A stretch of DNA of 64,000 bases, from assembly GCF_037975245.1 (NCBI RefSeq), contig NC_092567.1:21614376-21678375 (forward strand), in the 5' to 3' direction. Below are positions 36,246 through 47,259 of this stretch, piece after piece. Position 1 is the stretch's first letter. Every line of letters begins with the position of its first letter. The notes beneath the pieces are model-generated. The model was not told the DNA's origin, searched no databases, and saw nothing but the letters and a program-made list of their open reading frames with translations. The DNA is from Apostichopus japonicus (lineage: Eukaryota > Echinodermata > Holothuroidea > Aspidochirotida > Stichopodidae). The position numbers were made by a program, and so were the translations under genes.

Positions 36246-37501
36246 CTAACTACTTCTAGAGTGGCAGTAAAATGTTTGTTGAAATTTGAGTATATGAGTG
36301 ACCATTATCTGACCCTCTAGCATATCTATCTAGCATATTTTAGGAGGGCAATACTGATGGCCTTTAAAGCCATCTCTAGTTCTCTGATTATCCAATCAAA
36401 GAGTAGAGATCACCACGATCAAGTTTTGCCATTGAAATCATTCGATACCCTAGCTGGGATCCCCGGCCGCCTCTCACCTCTCCCACGTTATCTTTCTCCC
36501 CTTTCAGCCTACGGACTTAGCAGCCATCTGCATCCAGATGAGAGATAAAAGAGATATGAGTGGAGCCCATCGCAAGGTAGAGTAATTACTTAGAGAGTAC
36601 AATTAAACGTTAGCCAGAAGGTGATTGCTGCTGAAGATCCAGCATAAGTAGTGATTCACCTACGAGTCATTATAGAGGGACACAGAAAAATTCTTTCATA
36701 TTGACTAAACAGACTAGGAAAAATATCGATCCTGTTTTTTTAACTCCTGTCTGGTCGAAAATCGATCACTAAAATGCAAAGAGGAGTGAAAAAAAATGGT
36801 AGGAATAAAACTTTGCATTGAAATGCACGTAGTTAGTATTCTGAATGGTAGGTTCAGGAGGAATAAGAGGGTGGGCTCCCCAGAAATGTGCTAAGAAGTT
36901 TCTGTCATGTAGTAATAGGTAGATAGGAAAGTGCATCTATGTTAAGACGGAGACAGGTAACCAGGGGAGCGAAGTAAATCTTGTCGTAGTACAACAACAA
37001 AATTTGACCCCTTCTACAGTTTTATACCTGTTTACAGATTTCAAGATATTTACCTAGTATGCTCCGTTATGGCTTAGTTGAGTTGATGATGATAACATAT
37101 CCTCAGTACAGGTTCTAGAAATGTTAATATTTATTCCATTTTATAAAAATCTAATAACTCAACCAAAATATGTTCATTATACTTCATATGAACAAATAAA
37201 GCACCCTTGGATAACATTCACTACCATTTGTGAGCCTAAGATTGCTAGCTTTGAAAAACAAACACTTGCTAAGATCTGAACCTCACACACCTTGTTTCCC
37301 ACTTTCAATTACTCAGATGCGCTAAGATCAAAAACTTGCACCCTTTATTAAACTTGCTCTCCCTTCGCTGGTTAAGTTGGGACAAGCAGTGCTTGTTTCT
37401 GTTTTATATATATGTATATGTATATATCGATACAGGTGACAAGCGCCTACAGTGGAAGTACGACCTTCCTTACGGGTTTCAAACCTCTGGACATACAATC
37501 A
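36246..37501. other. Non-coding DNA, no gene recognised
   Basis: The segment 36440-36545 is less AT-rich, with a 63-codon open frame (36357) lacking recognisable features. The repeat fragment at 36912-36979 is listed separately. Confidence 0.5.
36912..36979 (+). repeat. Short relative of the splice-donor-bearing repeat
   Basis: TAATAGGTAGATAGGAAAGT matches the 4700 copy, and GGAGACAGGTAA then GGAGCGAAGTAAAT matches the ends of the 8170 copy. Confidence 0.6.
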
Positions 37502-37573
37502 GCGTCCATAGCCTAGTGGATAGGCTGTCCGCATATAAAGCGGGAGACCCGGGATCCGAATCCCGATGGAGGC
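37502..37573 (+). pseudogene. tRNA-like relic (tRNA pseudogene or head of a second SINE)
   Basis: The 72-nt stretch folds as a near cloverleaf. Acceptor arms are GCGTCCA and TGGAGGC (6 of 7 pairs), the D stem is GCCT with AGGC, and the anticodon stem TCCGC with GCGGG encloses the loop ATATAAA (anticodon position ATA). The T-arm region CGGGATCCGAATCCCG has one base too many compared with the usual GGTTCGAATCC. The A box (TAGCCTAGTGG) is good; the B box is disturbed. The extra base, mismatch and unusual anticodon argue against a working tRNA. A (TA)n tract begins about 50 bp downstream, which fits a SINE tail. Confidence 0.55.
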
Positions 37574-37620
37574 TGGAATTTTTTCACTGTTTTGGATTTT
37601 CCAACTCACTACAATTTCAA

Positions 37621-37665
37621 TTATATATATATAAATATATATATATATATTTATATATATATTAA

Positions 37666-37707
<42 letters not shown>
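37621..37707. repeat. (TA)n microsatellite
   Basis: About 85 bases of alternating T and A with a few TAAATA and TATTAATATT interruptions. Confidence 0.95.
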
Positions 37708-40700
37708 AACATTCAGTGTTTTGGGAAAACCGCTGTATATACCAAAGAAGAAAAACTGCTTGTCACTTATGTTCAACATATTCCCCTCATCATTCTGACC
37801 GTTACACATTTGTTACTTCTTGTATTTATACCTACATGCACTTTTTTTCCTTTTTCCCCCCTCCTTCCTCTCTCTTTCTGTTTGGTACCTCAATTTTCTT
37901 TAAGCAGTCAACTGATAACAATCAAATATTAGAGGTACACACTTATCTGTTTAAACCAACGACAGACATCGAATGACGACTCAACCGTCTGCTACAGCAG
38001 ATGGAATCAAAGCCTCAAATAAAAGAAATCTCCCAGTGAGCTACAGGTTCAAACATCTTACAGATTAAACTGAATGATAGCTCTCTTTTCTGAGAACAAA
38101 AATGGCTCTATTGGATTAGTTTCTGTCATTGAAAAGCCTGTCTGACCTAAATTCAGAACAGATTGCATGTCAAGATATAGAAGTAGCTCCGATTAAATTA
38201 TTGGAAAATTTCTTTTCGGCAGGTTTTAAAATTAAAACTCGAGGTTATCTAATAATAAGCTATATGATTTGAACTAACCAATTAAAACGATGAGTCATAC
38301 GCTTCCTTGACTAACGCTCTACATGCAATGAGTTTTGAAAGATGTTATTAATATTTATTGAAAAAGATTTTTTTTTGTATTTTAACAAAAGCTTGGAAAT
38401 GTAGGCTACAGCAGATTTAAAACTAAATGTCTCCTCCATATGCAGCATTTACCCACTAAACACAGAAATAGAAATTATAAAAGTCATCCATAAACACACC
38501 CCAAAACATGATAGAATTTCAAGTTTTTAGTCACGTAAATCTTGATATTTGAACTAGAAATTTGATGCCATTCTCAAAACACTTTTCCAATCTCTGGAAA
38601 TAAAATTGAAGGGGTGAGAAATTTCAAGCTGACAGTTTTAAGCAATTTTAGACTTGTGATATTTTGGAGGTGATACTCTGAAACTAATGTGAAGGTATTT
38701 AATATGGTCGGTACAAAAGTTGGGAAAACATGAAATAATGTGAGCAGTGAGTACTATTTAATTTGGAATTAAGTTATAATACATAATTGTTTTTTTACCC
38801 TATTGTTCACATCTTGGCTTGCAAATATCCATTGGAAGTGCTATTGTTTTCTTGAATGAGGTATGTGAAGGGAAAATGCATTCCATTGTTTCATGGAGAT
38901 TCATTTTCCTTCAGATATATATACCCTTATATCGATGGCTGCCTCAAAATGATAGTAAGGTGATGCTTCTACCAGAATTGGTCTGTATTCATTTTTCTTG
39001 GCCTAGGGACCGTGGAGGGGGGGGGATACCAAATGGTTCCAATGATGATGCAATGCTTATTATTACATTTGAAACAAAATGTTATTTACAACATGGATTT
39101 AACATTTATAACTTGTACCTTCAACGTTTGTTGACTGTCACAAATTCACTTGTTAATTGCTTGAGCCCAAGGTATCAAAATGGAAAATAAAATATCAAAC
39201 TTACTTCTTCTGAGTTTTCTATTCATTTTACTACCTTGCTTAATGGCCTATAGCAACTAATATGGGTGAGTGGATTTATATTTTAGATTTAGATTTATAT
39301 TTAGAAAAAATAGATAGAAAAAACTGTGCAGGGACTCAATCCCATTGAGTACTGCTATGGCTGGAAATTCAAGATGTTGTTTGGATTATTTTTGTCGCAA
39401 TTGTGTTTTTGTTTTATGTCTTGTCTTTACTAAAAGAATGATTTTTGACAGAACTTCTGATGTCATGGTATGTAAGCAGTTTTTGGAAATGTTTCCTGAA
39501 TCAAGCATACTGTTTTACAACCTTAAAACCTTGAAAAGTAACAAAATTTCATGATCCAATTCCAAAATTTAATAACTTTTTTATGCAAGAAAAGTATATC
39601 CTAGCAACTAATCATAATTAGTTTACTTCCACAAGAAACACAATTTGATGGAATGCTATTTGTAGTAATTCATGGCAATTTGAAGTTCATTATTTTGTGC
39701 TCTAGGCTATGCAAGCTTTCACTGCTTTTCCATGACTTAATTCCTGCACTTTTGTGAAATTTTAGCTCAAGTAATGATCTTATGCACTGAGATGACTACG
39801 CAGGGCAAGTAATTGTGAGCGTCTGTCATTAGTACAGTGCCTCACTTAACACTAGCAATGCTGTCACACGAACGTACACATATGCAGGTTTTGTACAAAT
39901 TTGTGAGCCATCATTGTCAATATTACTCAAACTTAAGAAGCTGCCAGCATCACAGCCATAATTTTCGAAAAAATCTGCCGAATTATGATATTGTTCACTA
40001 AAGGCCTATTTGATTGATGTTAGGGCCAAATATGTTTTCTAGCAATTGTTTACGTCACAATTGGTCACATTTGGCAGATTTGTGGATAAAGATATTCCAA
40101 ATCTGGATATTGTCATTTGTGGGCAATATTGTAGATCCGTCCTGACGCCAATGGAAGCCAAAGAAAAGAGGCATGCCAGGGAAATCCGGACGTTTGTTAA
40201 CCCTAAGGTTGCTTAACTGACTAGAACTCTGACTATCTTTGCCTACGCGAAGGCCTATTAGTAATAGTATTAATACCTACTTAGTCTAGGCCTATGCTAA
40301 TTTAACTTAGCCTATAGCCTACCTCTACCTATATTAGACTAACGTTAAGCAAACGTCTTTGGTCAGAAGTACATCCGTCATACAATCTGAATCAAAACTG
40401 AATATGTTAAAGCATATATCAAACACTTCTAGTTGGCAGCAATCCTGCTCTCCCTTCAAGTTCAACCTCTCCAGGTTTGACCATAATGAATTCATCTGAT
40501 TTGATCTATGTCGCGCACTGCATGCACTTTAGATTATGGTAACAGCTGTAGAGTGTAGGTTAAAGCTGTCCCGTAAATGAATGACGATAGGCTAATTTGT
40601 AAGTGTGTTTGTACCAGAGTTGTATAAAGTTTATCGTAACCAACCATAGAGCAGGATGAGAACTTTTCTGATCGCTAGGTTACGGTATATTAGTAGTTCA

Positions 40701-40793
40701 TTGGTCAGAAGTTTCCGCAAGCCAGCAATACAGAGGGAGACTCAACATTTGAAACGCAGAGGAAATTTAGCGAGCACCCTCCCCAATGCCCCC
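37708..40793. other. Long stretch without a recognised gene
   Basis: Mostly AT-rich. A C/T-rich patch lies at 37846-37880 and a G-run at 39016-39026. The 123-codon open frame at 38819 shows no recognisable domain. The part from 40120 to 40790 is less AT-rich, and a 21-codon frame starts with a fair ATG context at 40150, but no gene can be supported. Confidence 0.5.
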
Positions 40794-40801
40794 CCCCCAG
40801 G

Positions 40802-42314
40802 CAGCGACGTAGCCAGGAATTTGAAAGGGGGGAGCACTTTTTGCGACTGATATGGATTTTCAAAATTGTAGGCACGACTATCTGAGCGGAGCGCCACCAT
40901 CGGTTGGCGCGGAGCGTACAAGAAAATTTTTGGTTTTACAAACCCCCCAGATGGCCGGAAACGGCCCTTCCCGAGTGTTCATTCTGGTTCCATGGCCTCT
41001 TGCTAACTTGAGACACCTCATTCAATATCACTTTTAAACCAAAAAAACAAACGAGTTAAAATAGTACGTAATTCAATACTACATAATGTTCGGTATTTAA
41101 AATTAGCAAAGTACATGTACACTGCGAGTAGTCTTACTTTTCAACTGCTGATACTTGTAGATACATATATAGATAGGCCAGAAATGTCTTTGATACAACT
41201 ATAGCCAGTAATTGTCTTTGAAACAACTGTAAATGTTTAAGTTAGCCTAATATTAGAGAAGGCGAGAGCTATCCGACGATTGCCATCTGATGCAAATTTC
41301 TCAACTGTTTTCTCAACTGAAATATTATCTGCGTAAACGGGTTCTTAACTACATGTTAAAAAAACTGACAAGATCGGATTCTAGACTTTTTCGGCGGGTA
41401 GAGTGCTGAATGAAACGGCACGCGATAGAAATGACAGCCTAAATTAGAAGACTAGGTCACCTAATTTAGCCATATTCTTGCTACGTTCATTTCAATAGTT
41501 ATTCCTGTCTGGACTCTTAAACTCGTCCAGCAAGCTTATGGATTTGAAATATGGGTGTTTTTAAAAAAGATAACTTGGCCAAAAAAATGTGTAGGCCCGG
41601 GCCTACAGTGCTACATACTGGCTACGCCCCTGATCACGGATATCATATTATCAGCAGATTTTGTTTCCTGTTTGAATTCTCTTACATGTTCTTTACATAA
41701 TATATCAGAAAGACAACATAGTGCTCTTTTACAATTTTTCCAGTAGGATGATTCTTGTTTATTGTCCAATGTCTGGACTTTAATACATTTGACGAACTTA
41801 ACTGATGGACAATATAAACTTTCATATTTTGTAATATAGCCAGATATGCAGTGGCCTAAAAACAAATATCGTTATCGTTAGCAGTGTAATAATTATTTAA
41901 AGGAAGTGCGTATCACGTACGATTGCTAGCTTTGCTTCATAACTTAGGACGAATCATAGAAAGGATTAAAACGAACGTTATCGACGTTGTTGTGCATACA
42001 GTTCGTGACATTCCATAGAGTGCGGTTAGGTAGGCAATATGTATTTTATTACGCAGTGGCCAACTGTAGGCTTGTAATAGGCTATAGGCTAAATTTAGCT
42101 AATTGCATCTGCCAAACTAAGCAAGTAGTTGAATCAGTAGGCGTGAATGTGACTACGATTATAATCGAGTTAACGGAGCTGACGAGTATTCAAGATCAAA
42201 AGAGCACTGACAAAATACCATGCTAAAAAAACAACAGTTTAAAAAAAATATATCGACACTGAAAGGGGGGGGGGAGCGGTCGCTCCCCCTGCTCCCCCCC
42301 TGGCTACGTCCCTG
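40802..42314. mobile_element. hAT-like non-autonomous transposon with perfect 8-bp target duplication
   Basis: The left end is CAGCGACGTAGCCAGG; the right end on the minus strand is CAGGGACGTAGCCAGG (15 of 16). CCCCCAGG flanks both sides (40794-40801, 42315-42322), although C-rich flanks make a chance match easier here. The left interior (40885-40985) shares GGAGCGCCACCATCGGTTGG and AACCCCCCAGATGGCCGGAA with 10757-10850. A further right-end-like GGCTACGCCCCTG at 41620-41632 suggests a nested or captured relative. No transposase frame in 1513 bp. Confidence 0.82.
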
Positions 42315-42322
42315 CCCCCAGG

Positions 42323-43970
42323 TCCCGTTTTTTTATAAAAAAAGGGCTAACTGTTTGCGTTTCTATGTTATAGGTAAGACTTGTTCCATAGTGAAAACAT
42401 TCGGGATATAGAATTTCATTCTATCGTCGATCTTATACAAAAGTCTAAAACAAGTAAGCAAGACACTGGTACGGTCTACGCCTCTTAGGGTGTTTTCTCG
42501 TTACTTAGTAATGACATTTAATAATGTCCAACAATTGGAAACTAAGACGACTTTTTTCTGAATTATTGACGTAAGTCTCCCAGGGCTATATTTTGTTTTT
42601 CATTCGAGAAATTGGGGTATATAAGCGTATGGGTCTTATAGAAGTCTATCAGGTATTATAAGTATAAGTGTTCCTTGGAGTGAGGTTTTAACTGAGAGAG
42701 AGAGGTACTCCATAAGGGGTATTGTGTTTGTGTTTTGGCATTTTTAATTGTTGATAAGTGATATAGAAACAATAAAAGAAAGGGAGTATCTTGCGTTGTC
42801 TACAAAATTCACTTCGTAAATGACAACATCACCGAACTCTCGTCAACAACATTGTTCAGGTAATTGTGAGTTAATTGTTTTGATTGTACTTGGGTGAGTG
42901 GGTTGATGGATGAGAAGGGAGGGGCTTCGGTCATCAGAAAAGTTTGTTTCCATTTTAAAAAATGTTACTAAAATCGGCATTTAGCAAATGTTTTATATGA
43001 AATTTGAATTTGAAAATTGTACTGTAATTATGATTTCTGGTCACTGGTTTGTTACAGCCATTTCTGAGCCCGACAGCCATCCCCACCCCACAGCCAGGAA
43101 AGTTTTAAGATAGCCTATGCAGGTCGCTGCATATGAGACCTTGTTGGAAAGAATTATTTGTCAACAAGTTGATTACTCTGACAAACTTAATTAACTAAGA
43201 GCAAAATATCTTAAGAAACGTCATTCAAGATGGAAAATAAAGCCTGATCATGGAAACTTGGTGTAAGGGGACGTGGGCTGAGAGTTCATCATGTTTTCTT
43301 TTGGTACCCCTGAGAGATCGATTTTGGGTGTCACCTCTGGTTTCAGTCATCATCATGTTTTTGTTCGATGTTTGGATGTTGAAGAGGATGAAACAAACTA
43401 CTGATGGTGTGGGAATTATAGGAGCTTTAGAAATTATATATGTGAAACAGATCAATCCCTCAGCGAGAACCGGCAAATGGGTTGAGGAGTACCGTACTAT
43501 GGCTAACCCTTCACCTCTTCTAGGTCAACATGTAAACGATCATGGTTTTTCGGTTGATAAATGTGCACTTATAGGTCAAGATATGAGTTTTCATATGATG
43601 AGTAGAATATGTCAGTTGAAAATTCTATGTTATAGCGGCCTTGGAAGGTCAATGGAGCAATTAATTGTAGGACATATAGAGACCTATAGATACAAAGACA
43701 TGTACTTCAGAGTAATCCTTTAAATTCGCTACGAGCCCGAAATCACTAAAACCAAACCCCGGGGAAATAGCGAAATATATACCTCTGTCTGAACGATCTG
43801 AAGCCCCTGCAGGTCCGTTTTTTCCGCCGACTTTCGGTGTAAATTTACATTTTAAGGAACTTAGTCACCATCGGCCTCAGAATCTGGGCACGGTAACCAA
43901 ACAACTTGATCCACTCTGGCACCGGCCAGTTTCCCTAACATCGAATCTTTATCCTCGTGTAATGTTAGAA
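42323..43970. other. Non-coding DNA; promoter-like stretch and one long unrecognised frame
   Basis: GTATATAAG at 42618-42626, a spaced downstream region and AATAAAAG at 42771 resemble either an RNA polymerase II promoter with a 5' exon or a solo LTR, but no terminal repeats or partner were found. The 157-codon plus frame at 43250-43723 is the longest non-repetitive frame in the window; its sequence is not recognised, and it lacks splice or homology support. Confidence 0.35.
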
Positions 43971-44260
43971 CGTCCGGGAGGCGTAATTTTTTTCCTAGGA
44001 CGAATAAGGGCACGGCCAATCAAATCCCTGGATTCCAAACATGTGACGCTTTTTCAAAAAAACATGTTCTGAATCTTTTTTTCCTAGTTTTGACCCCAGA
44101 TTATGAACGACAATCCTTCATTTTTACAAGATAATTTCACAGGAGCAGCAGCCCTAACCCACTTTCTAAACCCTAACTCTGATATCAAACGGATTTGTAA
44201 ATTCCTGAAAAACCTGAAACCCTTATCCGTCCTAGGAATAAAAAATTAGGCGTCCGGGGG
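43971..44260. repeat. Inverted repeat with ~42-bp arms
   Basis: The left arm (43971-44010) CGTCCGGGAGGCGTAATTTT then TTCCTAGGACGAATAAGGG is mirrored by the right arm (44220-44260), whose reverse complement reads CCCGGACGCCTAATTTTTTA then TTCCTAGGACGGATAAGGG. About 210 bp of unrelated sequence lies between. It is probably a MITE or a remnant of one; target duplications were not identified. Confidence 0.7.
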
Positions 44261-46811
44261 CTTTTGGCGTCCATACCGCATTTAACAGTTCTCTGTAGGA
44301 ACTTATAGGCAATCCGGTATACTAAAAGGTATAACGTATATAAGCCTATCTGAATACTACTTGTATGCCATTCTATTTGCAATGGTAGATAATGAATATT
44401 AATGAGCTAATTGACAAAGAAACTTTCTGTGTAATCTAAATAGTCCGAATTCCTAATAGATAATTTAAACTTAAGCTGCAACGGAACTATTAAAGCTATC
44501 TCATATCGAATTCGAAATGAAAACAACAACAGTAGCAACAAGGTGACACAATGAAAACGACTCTACATAATTAAAACAATTGACAGATTACTTTTCTTGT
44601 GGGTAGTCTTTTTTAATGGCCTGTCGTCGATGATTTTTGTTGTTTCGTGAACGTGTACATCCTATAACAGGATTTAAAATCAAAAGAAGTCTTATGCCTC
44701 ACCTTGTTATTAACACCCACTCACCTCTAACCCACCCACCCAACCGCCCCCGACTACTCCTCCATCTCCACACCTTTACCTTTAGCGCCATTCAAATCAA
44801 TGTACTATAACACACCATTCCTAGCTGTAAAATAGGTCTATGCTGACATAATCCTGAAACTGACGTGTCTTCAAACCATAGTATATATAAACTTTCTTTC
44901 CACTTCTATCTATATATTCACCGCATCACCAAGAAACATATCACCGATTCTTAATTCTGACATGCACATTTTCAGAAGTAAATTTACCTTTCTTGCATTC
45001 ACAAGGAAATGCCTTTAGAGAATAAGTTTAACTATATACTAAAGCATACCGTGCCAAATTTTTCCAGAAAACCCCTTTAGCTAAACGTAAATTTCCAATT
45101 TAGGATTACTTTCGTTCAAAAATTCTTCGAAACTATATATTTTCTCTGAATTTCGGAGATATTCCTCCCAGCGTTATTTGGGCTTGTCTATACTTATGTT
45201 TTTTGTGCATAGAGACACTACAGACCTATATGCCGTTGCTACAGCCTGAGGAAACCCATCTAACGATTCTTTGAATTTACAGATCATCTGCTCCCCCCCC
45301 CCCATACCCAGAATATGCCATACTTTAAATATTGGTCACACATCTCGAAATGTGACTACCCCCCCCCCCTGATCCCCTCCAAATCAATTCCATTCTGTAG
45401 GACTATCTAAAGTATTTTTGCACTGAGTAAAATTTGGGTTAGAGATTTTCAGATGACCTTTGACATCGGCTCGTATATTCCGCTTTAAGTTTAAGTCATA
45501 AATAAGGCTTAAGCTTTCTTGAGTGGGGGACGGGGCATCGTAGGAGGGCGGGAGGGACTGTTCGCTCAGTGTAATTGCTATAGTCTTATTCAATACACTG
45601 CACCACTTGCTACGATACGATTGCGTGATACGGGATTAACCGCAGATCAAAAGCCGGCAATGATATATATGTTGTCAGTACACGATTACATTGAAGCTGA
45701 ACATGAAAGTTCACTATAGAAAGTATTACTAAAATTGTTCTTTATAAACTAGTGCAATAAAATACTTGAAACCATGTGTTTTGGTTAAAGCCGACTCGTT
45801 CAGAGTTATATTCACAATTTTCAATGACACGGCAGCCTCTTTGGAGGAGGAGGAGGAGGAGGACGAGGACGAGGAAGTGGTGGTGTTTTGTGAGGTTTTT
45901 TTTGTGCGAAAAACTTTGTAATAACCACCTCATTTAAAATTTTACTCTCGACTTCAACACAACGCATGTTAATGATATAATAACATATTTACAATATCTC
46001 GCAGAGACTTATTTTTTCTCTGTGTAGTTGCATATTTATTCATATTATTTTTTTACGCAAGCCAATAATCGGGGAAAACTTCTTATGCTACGCTCTTGTT
46101 TGGTAATTCCCATCGTTGTGAACGTGGTTTATTAAGTGAGAACGAAACCTTGATTCCAGCTGTTAAACACACATGGTTTGTACATGATGGTTATATATAC
46201 TAGCAATCAACTCTGTACTGGGCTATATCAGCTCCGATGGCCTATCGTTCCTCGCATATCTTATCTCGATGAAATGACAATAGACAAATGTCATGTGATC
46301 TTATAATTTCTTAGTTTTAGTAACAGAATACAGTGAGAGAGAGCGGGAGAAAAGTAAAGAAAATGTCACGAACATCATTAAGATAATGGAAACAAGTAGG
46401 CGAGATAAAAATCGTTGATGCAATTAAACCTTTCGGTAACCAAAAAAAAAAAAGAAATGGAAAGGTGCATCAAAATTATTTTGGACAGGATCTTATGTAA
46501 ATTATAAATCTATATCGAGACGAATTGATAGTTAGAAGCATTTGATAAAATATTGCATTCAATATTTACAATATTTCATGAATAAAGTAGAACCAAATAA
46601 TATATATATACAAACACACATATAAACGGAGAACGGCATGCCGACAGGAGGGTTTAAAGTTGTATATATGAGTATCTCAGTATGGGTATAGGCGGGCAAA
46701 AAACAGGTAGGGCAAGACAGTCGCTTTGTATTCTTTGGACTTTCTTATCCGTTCTTCTTATTTTAATGAGAATAAAGAAGACCGAAATGCTCTGAGAGTG
46801 ACAAGTATAGT
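44261..46811. other. Non-coding DNA, no gene recognised
   Basis: It contains C-runs at 45290-45303 and 45360-45370 and a GAGGAGGAGGACGAGGAC-type purine patch at 45844-45880, whose antisense gives a poly-leucine frame. Nothing else recognised. Confidence 0.5.
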
Positions 46812-47251
46812 CAGGGGGTAGGAACCGGGGGGCATTGAAGGCACGTGCCCCCACTTTTTCCAAACTAGCAAATAAAATGTGCCCCTTTGATGAAGAACTG
46901 TCTTTTGGATATCTTTCTTAATTTTAAAATATTATTTTAATTATTTATTTTTAGTCTGTACATGCTAAGGATTTAACCAAGTTGCTAAAAACTTTTGTTC
47001 AAGGAATGAACACAGGAGGATTTTTTTGGAAAGTTCTAAAGTATGGATGGACAGAAGTACAGATGTGGTTGATAGAGTTACGTGCACCATAATAGTATTG
47101 ATAACATACTCACACATCATATATATTTAAGTGATATGGCCGGTGTGTATCGGTTTATAGCATAACGAGTGTTGGTTGTGGAATGGGATAGTGCCCCTCC
47201 AATTTTTGTGCCCCCCACTTTTTGGAAGCTTTCTATCCCCCCCCCCCCCTG
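46812..47251. mobile_element. hAT-like transposon remnant with perfect 8-bp target duplication
   Basis: The left end is CAGGGGGTAGGAACCGGGGG, and the right end on the minus strand starts CAGGGGGGGGG. AGTATAGT is on both sides (46804-46811, 47252-47259). GTGCCCCCACTTTTT occurs just inside the left end and GTGCCCCCCACTTTTT just inside the right, as direct copies. The left end closely resembles the 31899 and 57389 family (TAGGAACCGGGGGG). At 440 bp it keeps a short coding-like segment that may be transposase. Confidence 0.88.
47020..47130 (+). pseudogene. Possible hAT transposase scrap
   Basis: One frame reads IFLESSKVWMDRSTDVVDR then VTCTII and stops at 47128-47130. hAT transposases of the ZBED/ZNF862 type carry a conserved D-G/S-STD segment followed by a strand rich in V and I, and MDRSTDVVDRVTCTIIV has that look. 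It lies inside a hAT-like element, which raises the prior. The stretch is too short to be sure, and the rest of the catalytic domain is deleted. Confidence 0.4.
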
Positions 47252-47259
47252 AGTATAGT

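Noticed and set aside
43250-43723. 157-codon plus-strand open frame, the longest non-repetitive one apart from the LINE
   Set aside because: No recognisable domain, no splice or promoter support, and an opposing 83-codon frame overlaps it. It is kept only as a note in the surrounding entry.
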